Source: Methylobacterium sp. Leaf91 (lineage in GTDB: Bacteria > Pseudomonadota > Alphaproteobacteria > Rhizobiales > Beijerinckiaceae). From it: a DNA stretch of 54,564 bases. The notes under the pieces are model-generated. The model was not told where the DNA came from, ran no database searches, and saw only the letters and a program-made list of their open reading frames with translations. Both the position numbers and the translations under genes were made by a program. Below are positions 39,156 through 48,778 of this stretch, one piece after another (position 1 is the first letter of the stretch; the number at the start of each line of letters is the position of its first letter). Location: positions 1 through 54,564 of the forward strand of contig NZ_LMMP01000016.1 of assembly GCF_001422815.1 (NCBI RefSeq), given 5' to 3'.

Positions 39156-40747
39156 TGGCGGCCTTTCGCGCCGATCCTGGGCTTCGGCCAGGTACCATCG
39201 AAACGGCTCGCCCGGACGATCTTCAGATCGTGCATCTTGCGCCCATTGAAAGTCAGACGGATGGGCGAGTCCTCCGAGAACGTCTCGAAATGACCGTCGA
39301 GATTATACCGGATTGCATCGGGATTGGCATACCTGTCGACGATGATGGCATCCATACCCCGGAAGCGCGCCGGATCCGCGAGATAGGTGAAGTGGATATT
39401 GTCTCCGGCGAGGCACAGGCTGCGGAACTGCTGTCGGATGGCATAGAAGGCCTTGGCGCAATCTTCCCAACGAGTGGCGGCAATGAAGGTGCGGGCGGGA
39501 TCGACACCGCGAGCGGTCAGCGCGGAGGGAAGATCGCTCCAATCGTAGAGTTCCAGGAGGATTGGATCCTGGTTTCGGAACGCTTTAGCCGGAGCGACCC
39601 GCTCGGCCCAGCCGGTAAAGGCATGTGACAGGAGTAGGCAGATCGCTACGATCGTTGTCGTGGCCAGCGTCGCGAGCCAGCGCCGCGCGGCGTCCGGCCG
39701 GTCGCTGGCTGCGAGGCCGTCCGCCCAGGCGCCTACGAGCGGCAGCAGGGGAAGATACCCCATGGACGCCCAGTGATAGCCGCGCAGTGGATGGCTGCTC
39801 CACACCATCACACCGAGGATGAACAGAAGAACGGGCGCCGCGAGACAGGCGAGAAGCCAGGGTCCTGCCTCCCTCGGGCCCTTTCCCAGGCTTCGATACA
39901 GCATGTAGAAGGCGGGAAAGAAGACGAGGGGGTGGACGATCATCACCTGAGTCAGGGTCCAGCGGAACGCTCTCGTGAGGTTCACGCTCCCGTTCCCTTC
40001 GGCGCGCGCACCCTGATACAGGAACGAAACCCAGCCGTGCTCCGCATTCCAGATGATGACCGGGAGGAGCGGCAGCAACAGGAAGACGAGGCCGAAATAG
40101 GTGGCCGGCCGAAGGAGCCAGCGCCTTCCCTCGGCTTGGCTCGCAACTGCGACGAGAAGGCCCGGCACAAGAAGGACCGCGAGATACTTCGAGGCAAGGG
40201 CACAACCGAACAGGAAGGCGCAGGCAAACCAGATCCCGTTGTCCTGCAGTCTTCGGGCGCCGAAATCGATGTGAAGGAAGGCAAGCAGGGCGGCGAGGAT
40301 GAAAAGGGTCATCGGCCCGTTCGTCTGGGCCAGACTCCCATCCGACAATCCGAGAAGCGGGGACAGGGAGTAGGCGCAGACAGCGTAGAGACCGGCACGC
40401 GAATTGAAGATCCGCAGTGTGATCAGGTAGATCAGCCACCCCGAAACCACCGACATCACCAGGAATGGGAGGCGCACGATCAATGCATCGTCGGATCCGA
40501 ACAGACGCATGACACCGGCGATCGTCCACCATGTCAGGGGTGGCTGATCGAAGAACGAGATCGACGGGTTCCTCGCGACGACAGCACCGTATGTTTCCAT
40601 GAAGGTAAGGTCGAGAAACCGCACCGCGACCAGCCGGGCGATGAACGAGACGATCAAGATAACGATGACATGATGCGTATAATCGGCCGACCGAGCGGCA
40701 TCCCCGAAGGGACTGGCCTTCGCGGCACTCGGCGGGTCGTAGCGCAT
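39152..40747 (-). CDS. GT39/ArnT-like integral membrane glycosyltransferase
   Basis: A 531-residue protein with about ten to eleven membrane helices and a soluble C-terminal domain (about 400-531). The first periplasmic loop has the acidic motif LTFMETYGAVVARNPSISFF followed by QPPLTWW, the catalytic-loop form of the PMT/ArnT (GT39/GT83) superfamily. Such enzymes take a sugar from a polyprenyl-phosphate carrier and attach it to a periplasmic acceptor. The coupled downstream GT2-GtrA gene would supply that donor, so the pair should decorate lipid A, a hopanoid, a polysaccharide or a protein; the acceptor is not visible. Confidence 0.85.
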   Translation of the reverse strand: MRYDPPSAAKASPFGDAARSADYTHHVIVILIVSFIARLVAVRFLDLTFMETYGAVVARNPSISFFDQPPLTWWTIAGVMRLFGSDDALIVRLPFLVMSVVSGWLIYLITLRIFNSRAGLYAVCAYSLSPLLGLSDGSLAQTNGPMTLFILAALLAFLHIDFGARRLQDNGIWFACAFLFGCALASKYLAVLLVPGLLVAVASQAEGRRWLLRPATYFGLVFLLLPLLPVIIWNAEHGWVSFLYQGARAEGNGSVNLTRAFRWTLTQVMIVHPLVFFPAFYMLYRSLGKGPREAGPWLLACLAAPVLLFILGVMVWSSHPLRGYHWASMGYLPLLPLVGAWADGLAASDRPDAARRWLATLATTTIVAICLLLSHAFTGWAERVAPAKAFRNQDPILLELYDWSDLPSALTARGVDPARTFIAATRWEDCAKAFYAIRQQFRSLCLAGDNIHFTYLADPARFRGMDAIIVDRYANPDAIRYNLDGHFETFSEDSPIRLTFNGRKMHDLKIVRASRFDGTWPKPRIGAKGRQ

Positions 40748-41154
40748 CGGCGTTAGTTGGAGGGAGCTGATCTGACTAATTCCTTGTCCAGTCTTGCAAA
40801 AGTAGATCGACCGCGTCCGAGTCGCATGCCGGTCGTCTCGCGATCCTCCGATGTCGCGTCACGATTTTGCCCCCGCTGATGGCAACGAACACAATTCCCG
40901 TGAGAATTTTGCTATCGTGTTTCAACTCACCGACATCACCCCGGTCACGACATGGGATGATTTCGTCCTGAATTGCCTCCGAAATACGGTCGCTCCCCAC
41001 CCGGGCGCGGTGATACGCTCGGCGGGCCGACCATGCCAGCCTTCCCGCTGAAAATGAGATACCGCGACGTTCACCCACTTGAGACCTGGCACGGGGCGGG
41101 TACACTCATCGAGTGCGGGGAACGCTCCCGCCGGCCCCGAGGTCAGCAGCAAGC
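40748..41154. other. Intergenic region
   Basis: About 400 nt between the divergent GT39 and bpt genes. Short frames occur on both strands but none has a ribosome-binding site or similarity. The left part is AT-richer and probably includes the glycosyltransferase promoter; no clear hexamers are seen. Confidence 0.35.
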
Positions 41155-41901
41155 GTGACGAGCCATCCCCGAGACACCCCGCAATTCTATCTGACGGCAC
41201 CTTCGCCCTGCCCTTATTTGCCGGGTCAGGAGGAACGGAAGGTGTTCACCCATCTCGTAGGTCGGCGCGCCCGTGACCTCAACGAGATCCTCACGCAGGG
41301 CGGCTTCCGACGCTCGCAGACCATAGCCTATCGCCCGGCCTGCGAGACCTGTCGGGCATGTATCTCCGTGCGAGTGGTGGTGGCGGATTTCCTGCCTTCG
41401 GCGAGTCATCGCCGCATCCTTCAGCGAAACGCCGATCTCATCGGCAATCCCGAGCCCAACCGCCCGGCCTCGGAGCAATACGCTCTCTTTCGCCGTTATC
41501 TCGATGCGCGCCATGGCGATGGCGGCATGGTCGACATGACCGTGCTCGACTACGCCATGATGATCGAGGACAGCCATGTGGACACCCATCTCGTGGCCTA
41601 TCGCCGGCGTGGTCCCGATACGGCGATCAACGGGCGGGGTACCGGGCCGACCGTGGCCTTGTGCCTGACAGACGTGCTCTCCGACGGATTGTCGATGGTC
41701 TACTCGTTCTACGATCCGGCGGAGGCCCAGCGTTCGCTCGGGACCTTCATGATCCTCGACCATATCCGCCGCGCCGCTTCCCTCGGCCTGCCCTATCTCT
41801 ATCTCGGCTATTGGGTGGATGGCTCACGCAAGATGGATTACAAGGCCCGCTTCCGACCCCAGGAGCGCCTGATGGGGCCGGGCTGGCAGCGGGTGGATTA
41901 G
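41155..41901 (+). CDS. bpt: Aspartate/glutamate leucyltransferase (bacterial N-end rule)
   Basis: A 248-residue member of the ATE1/Bpt family that transfers Leu from leucyl-tRNA to N-terminal Asp or Glu, marking proteins for ClpS/ClpAP degradation. The start is GTG at 41155, giving the characteristic N-terminus [21 protein letters not shown]; a longer frame exists without similarity. The paired cysteines [12 protein letters not shown] (about residues 63-74) and the C-terminal [20 protein letters not shown] are the family signatures. It converges with the TonB receptor, with 48 nt between the two stops. Confidence 0.93.
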   Translation: MTSHPRDTPQFYLTAPSPCPYLPGQEERKVFTHLVGRRARDLNEILTQGGFRRSQTIAYRPACETCRACISVRVVVADFLPSASHRRILQRNADLIGNPEPNRPASEQYALFRRYLDARHGDGGMVDMTVLDYAMMIEDSHVDTHLVAYRRRGPDTAINGRGTGPTVALCLTDVLSDGLSMVYSFYDPAEAQRSLGTFMILDHIRRAASLGLPYLYLGYWVDGSRKMDYKARFRPQERLMGPGWQRVD

Positions 41902-41949
41902 TCCGCCGCCCCGATCGCTCACCGGAGCGGCGTCGACGCGAACCACGCG

Positions 41950-44109
41950 TCAGAATTTGGCGATCACCTGAGCGCGAATGATCCTCGGTGCGCCCGGGCT
42001 GATGTTGTTGTTGCCGTCCGCCGTGGCGATGTAGCCCCGGTCGAAAAGATTCTCGATGTTGATCTGCGCCCGCACCAGATCCGTGACCTGATAGAAGAGG
42101 CCGAGATCGAAGCGGGTGTAGCCTGGGAGTCTGACCGTGTTGTCGGCTGCCGCGAACGTGTGGGTCTGATGGATCGCGCCGATACCGAACGAGAAGGACG
42201 GCGTGACCGCGAACTTATTCCATAGGGTGACGGCGTTGAACGGCACCAGTCCGACATGGTTGCCCGGGACGATAAGTGCCGAGCTGAACCCGCTGACGAT
42301 GCGCGCATCGGTGAAGGCATAGCCGCCCGCGACCTGCCACCAATCGGTGACGAAACCGTTCGCGCCGATCTCGACACCCTTCGCGTTGGTCTGGCCGCTC
42401 AGCAGGAAGAAGCCAGGGCGGTTCGGATCGGCGAGCCGCTGGTTGAACCGGTCGAGGTCGTAGAGCGCGCCGGTGAGTTGGAGCGTCGACGAGAGGTCCC
42501 ATTTCACGCCGACCTCGCGGTTCTCGAACCGCTCCGGCTCGGCGATGGCGAGCCCTTCGGACAGGGCGCTGAACTGATCGCCGGCGGATGGCAGGTAGGA
42601 GATGCTGTAGTTGCCGTAGAAGGCGAGGCTGTCCACCGGCTTGAACACCAATCCGACCCTGGGCGACAGCAGATCATCGATGCGGGAATTGGTGACGTTG
42701 GTGCGCCGGTCCGTCGAGGAGAAATCGAAATGATCGTAGCGCAGGCCACCGATCACCTGGACATGGGGGCCGATCTCGATCTGATCCTGGACGTAGACCG
42801 CAGCCAGTCCGAGGTCGTAGCGGCTGTTGGAGGACGAAGCCAGGTTGCGGAAACTGACGGGGACTCGCGAAACCGGTGAGAGCGGATTGACGGTCAGCGT
42901 CTGCGTTCCGGTCGTCGCGAAGAAGCCTTCCTCCCGGTAGGTGATGCCTTCCTGCTTGCCGAGTTCGAAACCCGCGAGCAGCGTATGGGCCAGCGGCCCC
43001 GTGGCGAATTTGTACGTGAAATCGTTCTGGTTGAAGAAGTTTGTCCTCGGCGTGTCGTTGTTGAACGCGCTGAGATCGACGGTCGTCCCGGCGGCGTTCA
43101 CCGCACCGCCGGCGCGGATGCTCGGATACACGACCTGATAGGCCTTGGCGTAATCGGCGTAGCGGAACTGGCTCCGCATCTCGACGCCCGAGGCGAAGCG
43201 GTGATCGAGAACCGCCGTCGCGATATGTGCATCCACGCGGGAGTAGCTGAGGTCGGGATTGCCGAAGAACGTTCTGATGTTGTCGCGATACCGATAGGGC
43301 CGCCCGAACTGGGACGGGATCCCGCGATCCGCCGTCCGATCGTCGTGGAAATACTCGTAGGACAGTTTCAGCGTGGTCTCGGGCCCGAGCAGGATCGTCG
43401 CCGTCGGATTGATGCCCCAGCGCCGCAGATCGACGTGGTCACGATAGGTGCCACTATCCTCGAACATTCCGTTGAAGCGGAAGAACACGCTGTCCGAGAC
43501 CCGGTCGCCGACATCCACGGCCACCCTTTTATTAAAATACTGTCCACCCTGAAGGATGACTTCCCGAACCGGAGTTCCGGTGGCGTCCTTGAGCACGCGA
43601 TTGACGACGCCCCCGCCGCCGCCGCGACCGAAGATCATTGCGTTCGGTCCCTTGAGCACTTCGATCCGCTCGACGTTGTAGAGATCGCGGTAGTACATCG
43701 CGTCGTCGCGCATGCCGTTGACGTAGAAATCGGCGCTGGATTGCTGACCGCGGATCACGACCTCGTCCCGGTTGCCGGCACCCTGGTGCAGGAACACGCC
43801 GGGCACGTAGCGCAGGGCTTCGGTGACTCCCTGGAACCCCTGATCCTGGACTTGCTCGCGCGTCACGACCGTCACCGCCTGCGGGGTGTCGATCAGCTGG
43901 GTGTCCGTCTTCGTCGCGCTCCGGCTGCGGTTGGCGCGGTAGCCTGTAGTATGTCCCCCTGTTCCCTCGACATTGAGCTGGTCTAACGTGACTTCAGCAT
44001 GATGACCGGAATCGGGAATATCTGCCTGTGCTTTGGCTGCCCGCACGTCCGACATGAAAGGTACGGCTGTTAGAACCGTGATCAGACGTAGGCGGACAAA
44101 GGGGTGCAT
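41950..44109 (-). CDS. TonB-dependent siderophore receptor (catecholate type)
   Basis: A 719-residue outer-membrane receptor with a signal peptide (first ~28 residues), a plug domain (about 55-175: QLIDTPQAVTVVTREQVQDQG, VPGVFLHQGAGNRDEVVIRG, NVERIEVLKGPNAMIFGRGG) and a 22-strand barrel ending in VIAKF with the terminal Phe. The plug and barrel resemble the Fiu/catecholate-monomer branch. It should import ferric siderophore with TonB-ExbBD, encoded elsewhere. The region upstream of its start is AT-rich with three palindromes, suggesting iron control. No siderophore synthesis gene is present. Confidence 0.92.
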   Translation of the reverse strand: MHPFVRLRLITVLTAVPFMSDVRAAKAQADIPDSGHHAEVTLDQLNVEGTGGHTTGYRANRSRSATKTDTQLIDTPQAVTVVTREQVQDQGFQGVTEALRYVPGVFLHQGAGNRDEVVIRGQQSSADFYVNGMRDDAMYYRDLYNVERIEVLKGPNAMIFGRGGGGGVVNRVLKDATGTPVREVILQGGQYFNKRVAVDVGDRVSDSVFFRFNGMFEDSGTYRDHVDLRRWGINPTATILLGPETTLKLSYEYFHDDRTADRGIPSQFGRPYRYRDNIRTFFGNPDLSYSRVDAHIATAVLDHRFASGVEMRSQFRYADYAKAYQVVYPSIRAGGAVNAAGTTVDLSAFNNDTPRTNFFNQNDFTYKFATGPLAHTLLAGFELGKQEGITYREEGFFATTGTQTLTVNPLSPVSRVPVSFRNLASSSNSRYDLGLAAVYVQDQIEIGPHVQVIGGLRYDHFDFSSTDRRTNVTNSRIDDLLSPRVGLVFKPVDSLAFYGNYSISYLPSAGDQFSALSEGLAIAEPERFENREVGVKWDLSSTLQLTGALYDLDRFNQRLADPNRPGFFLLSGQTNAKGVEIGANGFVTDWWQVAGGYAFTDARIVSGFSSALIVPGNHVGLVPFNAVTLWNKFAVTPSFSFGIGAIHQTHTFAAADNTVRLPGYTRFDLGLFYQVTDLVRAQINIENLFDRGYIATADGNNNISPGAPRIIRAQVIAKF

Positions 44110-44182
44110 CGGTGCGCCTCAGTTATATTTGCAATATTCTGCATAAATAGCGATATATTCCGCTCATCGTGCAGATGCTATT

Positions 44183-44276
44183 TGTCTAATAGACACGCTA
44201 AATTGATCGGCAACCGGTTGCGGCCAGTTTGACAGCGACCTAGATTTTGGAATCTTTTGATAATTATTCTAGAATA
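44183..44276. promoter_or_regulatory. Palindrome cluster upstream of the TonB receptor
   Basis: Three perfect dyads lie within 94 nt: TGTCTA-A-TAGACA (44183-44195), GCAACCGGTTGC (44210-44221) and TATTCTAGAATA (44265-44276). The region is AT-rich against the genome. The last one resembles the TTCTAGAA-like core expected for Irr/Fur-class iron regulators in alphaproteobacteria, but the match is loose. The 200 nt beyond (to the purB start) has no gene. Confidence 0.4.
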
Positions 44277-44477
44277 TCGCCCAAGTTTCAGGACATGCGA
44301 TGGAAATCCCGTCGTTAGTGCATCAGCTCGGCTATTCGGACGCCTCTGGTTTCGCCACTGCGATGCATAAATGTATCACTCCATACAGAGTGCTTCTGTG
44401 ACGTCACGTTGAGCGCAGCCTCCGCTCATGCTAGGCGCCAGCCTCATCGCTCCAACCCGTCCTGCCCGAGGCGTCGC

Positions 44478-45785
44478 ATGATCCCCCGCTATAGCCGCCC
44501 CGAAATGACGGCGATCTGGTCACCCGAAAGCCGCTTCCGCATCTGGTTCGAGATCGAGGCTCACGCCACCACGGCGCTGGCCGAGATCGGCGTCGTGCCC
44601 AAGGAAGCTGCTGCGACGATCTGGGAAAAGGGCCGCGACGCGGTCTTCGACGTCGCCCGCATCGACGCCATCGAGGCGGTCACCAAGCATGACGTCATCG
44701 CCTTCCTGACGCATCTGGCCGAGATTGTGGGCCCCGATGCGCGGTTCGTGCACCAGGGCATGACCTCATCGGACGTCCTCGACACCTGTTTCAACGTGCA
44801 GCTCGTCCGGGCCGCCGACATCCTGATCAAAGATGTCGATGCGCTTCTTGCCGCGATCAAGCGCCGGGCATTCGAGCACAAGCTGACCCCGACCATCGGT
44901 CGCTCGCACGGCATCCATGCCGAGCCGGTGACCTTCGGCCTGAAGCTCGCCCAGGCCTATGCCGAGTTCGAGCGCGCCCGCGCCCGTCTCGTCGCCGCCC
45001 GCGAGGAAGTCGCCACCTGCGCGATCTCTGGCGCCGTCGGCACCTTCGCCAACATCGACCCGCGCGTGGAGGAGTATGTCGCCAAGGCGATGGGCCTCAC
45101 CCCCGAGCCGGTCTCCACGCAGGTCATCCCGCGCGACCGCCACGCCATGTTCTTCGCCACCCTGGGCGTCGTCGCGAGCTCGGTGGAGCGTCTCTCCATC
45201 GAGGTACGCCACCTGCAGCGCACGGAAGTTCTGGAAGCGGAAGAGTTCTTCTCCGAGGGCCAGAAGGGCTCGTCGGCCATGCCGCACAAGCGCAATCCCG
45301 TCCTCACCGAGAATCTGACGGGTCTCGCCCGCATGGTGCGCTCGTTCGCCCTCCCCGCCATGGAGAACGTGGCGCTCTGGCACGAGCGCGACATCTCGCA
45401 TTCCTCGGTGGAGCGCATGATCGGCCCCGACGCGACGGTAACTCTCGATTTCGCTCTGGCGCGACTGACCGGCGTGATCGACAAGCTGCTGATCTATCCC
45501 GAGCAGATGCAGCGAAATCTCGACAAGCTCGGCGGCCTCGTCCACTCGCAGCGGGTGCTGCTGGCCCTGACGCAGGCGGGCGTATCCCGCGAGGACGCGT
45601 ATCGCCTGGTCCAGCGTAACGCCATGCCGGTCTGGCGCGGCGAAGGCGACTTCCTCACCCTGCTGAAGGCCGATGCGGGCGTCACCGCGTCGCTGAGCCC
45701 TGAGCAGATCGAGGAGTGCTTCGACCTCGGCTACCATTTCAAGCACGTGGACACGATTTTTTCGCGCGTTTTCGGTACGGCCTGA
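44478..45785 (+). CDS. purB: Adenylosuccinate lyase
   Basis: A 435-residue fumarase/aspartase-superfamily enzyme that splits fumarate from SAICAR and from adenylosuccinate in purine synthesis. The superfamily signature [11 protein letters not shown] is at about residues 264-274 and the second catalytic segment [16 protein letters not shown] (His) at about 140-155. The start at 44478 gives [17 protein letters not shown], the usual N-terminus; the frame remains open to 44409. purA, the preceding step in AMP synthesis, lies 1.5 kb downstream on the same strand. Confidence 0.96.
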   Translation: MIPRYSRPEMTAIWSPESRFRIWFEIEAHATTALAEIGVVPKEAAATIWEKGRDAVFDVARIDAIEAVTKHDVIAFLTHLAEIVGPDARFVHQGMTSSDVLDTCFNVQLVRAADILIKDVDALLAAIKRRAFEHKLTPTIGRSHGIHAEPVTFGLKLAQAYAEFERARARLVAAREEVATCAISGAVGTFANIDPRVEEYVAKAMGLTPEPVSTQVIPRDRHAMFFATLGVVASSVERLSIEVRHLQRTEVLEAEEFFSEGQKGSSAMPHKRNPVLTENLTGLARMVRSFALPAMENVALWHERDISHSSVERMIGPDATVTLDFALARLTGVIDKLLIYPEQMQRNLDKLGGLVHSQRVLLALTQAGVSREDAYRLVQRNAMPVWRGEGDFLTLLKADAGVTASLSPEQIEECFDLGYHFKHVDTIFSRVFGTA

Positions 45786-45809
45786 GCCAGGACCGTAACC
45801 CGACGTGGT

Positions 45810-45842
45810 GATCCGCGGAGCACATTTCGTGCTTCGCGGATC
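45810..45842 (+). terminator. Hairpin after purB
   Basis: GATCCGCGGAGCAC pairs with GTGCTTCGCGGATC (14 bp with one G-U pair, 5-nt loop). There is no clear U-tract, so it is either a weak terminator or a transcript-stabilising stem between purB and the aminotransferase gene. Confidence 0.5.
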
Positions 45843-45889
45843 GCGTAGCGGCGAGGTGGCCGCGTCAGTCCGGATCGAGAGAGAATTCC

Positions 45890-46735
45890 ATGTCGCGCAT
45901 CGTCTACGTCAACGGCGAGTTCGTGCCTTTCGAGGCGGCGACCGTGTCGATCATGGACCGGGGCTTCCTGTTCGCGGACGGCATTTATGAAGTGTCGGCC
46001 GTCCTCGGCGGCCGTCTCGTGGACAACGCGGCGCATCTGGCCCGGCTCGACCGGTCGCTGGGCGAGATCGGCATTCGCAATCCCTACCCGACCGAAGAGT
46101 GGATCCGGCTCGAGACCGAACTGGTGCGCCGCAACGGCGTCGACGAGGGTCTCGTCTACATGCAGGTGACACGGGGCGCCTACGAGCGGGATTTCGCCTT
46201 CCCGCCGGCCGAGACCGAACCCACCGTGGTGATGTTCACGCAGGCCAAGACCGTGGCCAGGAACCCGCTGGCGGAGCGGGGCGCCAAGGTCATCACCGTC
46301 CCCGACATCCGCTGGAAGCGGCGCGACATCAAGTCGGTGGCGCTCCTCGCCCAGGTTCTGGCCAAGCAGGACGCGGCCAAGGCCGGCGTCGCGGAGGCCT
46401 GGATGGTGGAGGACGGTTTCGTCACCGAGGGCTCCTCGTCGACCGCCTTCATCATCACCGGCGGAAAGGTGGTCACCCGCCCGCTCTCCACCGCCCTGCT
46501 GCCCGGCATCACGCGCCTCGCCGTCATGCGCCTTGCCGAGGAAGCAGGCCTGACGATTGAGGAGCGGCTGTTCTCCGTGGGGGAGGCGTTCGCGGCTGAG
46601 GAGGCCTTCTACACCAGCGCGTCCGCCTTCGTAATGCCCGTCATCGACATCGACGGGCACGAACTGGGCGACGGCAAGCCGGGCGCGCTGACGAAGCGGC
46701 TGCGCGCACTTTATCTGGAGATGGCCGGGGCATAA
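45890..46735 (+). CDS. dat: D-amino-acid aminotransferase (fold-type IV PLP enzyme)
   Basis: A 281-residue fold-type IV aminotransferase. The N-terminus VYVNGEFVPFEAATVSIMDRGFLFADGIYEV is typical of D-amino-acid transaminases; the PLP lysine is in WKRRDIKSVALLAQ (about residue 147), followed by EGSSSTAFII and the phosphate-binding LLPGITRLAVMRLA. It would interconvert D-alanine and D-glutamate for peptidoglycan. Branched-chain aminotransferases and aminodeoxychorismate lyases share the fold, so the substrate is a family-level inference. AGAGAGAA precedes the ATG. Confidence 0.82.
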   Translation: MSRIVYVNGEFVPFEAATVSIMDRGFLFADGIYEVSAVLGGRLVDNAAHLARLDRSLGEIGIRNPYPTEEWIRLETELVRRNGVDEGLVYMQVTRGAYERDFAFPPAETEPTVVMFTQAKTVARNPLAERGAKVITVPDIRWKRRDIKSVALLAQVLAKQDAAKAGVAEAWMVEDGFVTEGSSSTAFIITGGKVVTRPLSTALLPGITRLAVMRLAEEAGLTIEERLFSVGEAFAAEEAFYTSASAFVMPVIDIDGHELGDGKPGALTKRLRALYLEMAGA

Positions 46736-46826
46736 GGGCGGGCCGGTCTCATCCGTCATCCGGCGCCGCCATAGGAACTGCATCGCCGCCGGAGCGGTTT
46801 GTCTCCCGACTTTCTGGGGGACATCG

Positions 46827-47165
46827 ATGCCGAGACTGTTTCGTCACGCCGCACTGCTTGCTTTCGCCCTGACGGCGTCGGGCGCCTATGCCCAGTCGCC
46901 CGATGCACCGCTGAAAGGGCGCGACACCTCCCCGAACATCCCGCCCTCCACGGAGACGGTGCCGGAGAAGGTTCGTCCGTCCGAGGAAGGGACCGGCGGC
47001 TCGACCTTGAGCGACAAGCTCGAGAAGAACGACGGCGTCATCACGCCGCCCGGTAATTCCGCCCCGGGCCTGGTGGTTAAGCCTCCCGAGTCCGAGAACA
47101 GCGGCATGCCGGTGATCAAGCCGGGCCAGTTGCCGGGCCGCGAACCGGGGACGGAAGCGCGCTAG
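46827..47165 (+). CDS. Small exported hypothetical protein
   Basis: A 112-residue protein with a clear Sec signal peptide (basic MPRLFRHA, hydrophobic core, cleavage after AYA at residue 22). The mature protein is hydrophilic and Pro/Ser/Gly-rich, without cysteines or a recognised domain, and is probably disordered in the periplasm. It sits between the aminotransferase and purA on the same strand; a GGGGG run precedes the ATG. Confidence 0.65.
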   Translation: MPRLFRHAALLAFALTASGAYAQSPDAPLKGRDTSPNIPPSTETVPEKVRPSEEGTGGSTLSDKLEKNDGVITPPGNSAPGLVVKPPESENSGMPVIKPGQLPGREPGTEAR

Positions 47166-47303
47166 GAATTGGGCGCGCCCCAAGCCTTTCGGGCGCGGTT
47201 TGCTTGATTTCCGGCCTGGGATCGCGGAAAGACCCCGGAGATGCGTGTCGGCCCGCCTTCGCGGCGGGGCGTTTCCACGCGAGCACCGGACAGGTTGAAG
47301 TGA

Positions 47304-48596
47304 ATGGCGAACGTCGTCGTCGTGGGCGCCCAATGGGGCGACGAAGGCAAGGGTAAGATCGTCGACTGGCTCTCGGAGCAGGCTGACGTCGTGGTTCGCT
47401 TTCAGGGCGGCCACAATGCCGGGCATACGCTGGTCATCGACGGTGTGATCTACAAGCTGGCGCTTCTCCCCTCCGGCGTTGTCCGGGGCGGAAAGCTCTC
47501 GGTGATCGGCAATGGCGTCGTGGTCGATCCGTGGCACCTCGTGGACGAGATCGCCCGGCTTCAGGCGCAGGGCGTCGAGATCTCGCCCGAGAGCCTCCGC
47601 ATCGCCGATAACGCGACGCTGATCCTTCCGCTTCACCGGGAACTCGACCATTTCCGCGAGACGTCCAATGCCGGTCTCAAGATCGGCACGACGAAGCGCG
47701 GTATCGGCCCAGCCTACGAGGACAAGGTCGGCCGTCGGGCCATCCGCGTGGTCGACTTGGCCGACGAAAGCACGCTGGAATCGAAGATCGAGCGGGTGCT
47801 CACCCACCACAATGCCCTCCGCCGCGGTCTTGGGATCGACGAGGTCGATGCCGGCGCGTTGCTCGCAGAATTGAAGGCGATCGCGCCGACGATCCTCCCC
47901 TACGCCACCACCGTGTGGAAGCTCCTCGACGACGAACGCCGGGCGGGCAAGCGCATCCTGTTCGAGGGCGCGCAGGGTGCCCTCCTCGACGTCGATCACG
48001 GCACCTACCCGTTCGTTACCTCCTCCAACATCGTCGCCGCCCAGGCCGCCACTGGCTCCGGCATGGGGCCGTCCGCGATCGGCTACGTGCTGGGTATCGC
48101 CAAGGCCTATACGACGCGCGTGGGCGAAGGCCCGTTCCCGACCGAACTGTTCGATGAAATCGGCGAAACGATCGGGGCCAAAGGCCGCGAATTTGGCGTC
48201 AATACGGGGCGCAAACGTCGGTGCGGCTGGTTCGACGCCGTTCTGGTGCGCCAGACCGTCCGAACCTCAGGCATCGACGGCATCGCCTTGACCAAGCTCG
48301 ACATCCTCGACGGGTTCGAGGAGATCAAGGTCTGCACCGGGTACCGCCTCGATGGCCAGGTTCTCGACCATTTGCCCGCCAATCAAGCGGCACAGGCTAA
48401 GGTCGAGCCGATCTACGAGATCATCGAAGGCTGGTCCGGCACCACCGCGGGTGCGCGCTCATGGGCCGATCTTCCTGCCCAGGCAATCAAGTATGTACGG
48501 CGGATCGAAGAACTGATCGGGGCACCCGTGGCGTTGCTCTCGACGTCGCCGGAGCGCAACGACACCATCCTGATGCACAATCCCTTCGAGGATTGA
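47304..48596 (+). CDS. purA: Adenylosuccinate synthetase
   Basis: A 430-residue GTP-dependent enzyme converting IMP and aspartate to adenylosuccinate. The N-terminal GTP-binding motif [14 protein letters not shown], the HNAGHT segment ([14 protein letters not shown]), [16 protein letters not shown] and [13 protein letters not shown] are all present and the length is standard. The next step in the pathway, PurB, is encoded 1.5 kb upstream. The start at 47304 follows TTGAAGTGA, a modest ribosome-binding site. Confidence 0.97.
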   Translation: MANVVVVGAQWGDEGKGKIVDWLSEQADVVVRFQGGHNAGHTLVIDGVIYKLALLPSGVVRGGKLSVIGNGVVVDPWHLVDEIARLQAQGVEISPESLRIADNATLILPLHRELDHFRETSNAGLKIGTTKRGIGPAYEDKVGRRAIRVVDLADESTLESKIERVLTHHNALRRGLGIDEVDAGALLAELKAIAPTILPYATTVWKLLDDERRAGKRILFEGAQGALLDVDHGTYPFVTSSNIVAAQAATGSGMGPSAIGYVLGIAKAYTTRVGEGPFPTELFDEIGETIGAKGREFGVNTGRKRRCGWFDAVLVRQTVRTSGIDGIALTKLDILDGFEEIKVCTGYRLDGQVLDHLPANQAAQAKVEPIYEIIEGWSGTTAGARSWADLPAQAIKYVRRIEELIGAPVALLSTSPERNDTILMHNPFED

Positions 48597-48778
48597 GCGT
48601 CCGGCTGAGGCTTCAGCACTTGGGGTAGCGACAAGGCGACCGGTGGCAATTTCCCGAGTGATCAAGCGCTGTAGGGCTGGTGGGTGCCTCGTTCGAGGGA
48701 CAGGCATTGCGGATCATGCGGTCGCGCCCCGCCGGGCGCCCATATCTGGACGGTGAGAACAGGGCGGACCGAGGTTCG

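Noticed and set aside
40851..41051. 66-residue plus-strand frame upstream of bpt
   Set aside because: No ribosome-binding site or similarity; likely chance frame.
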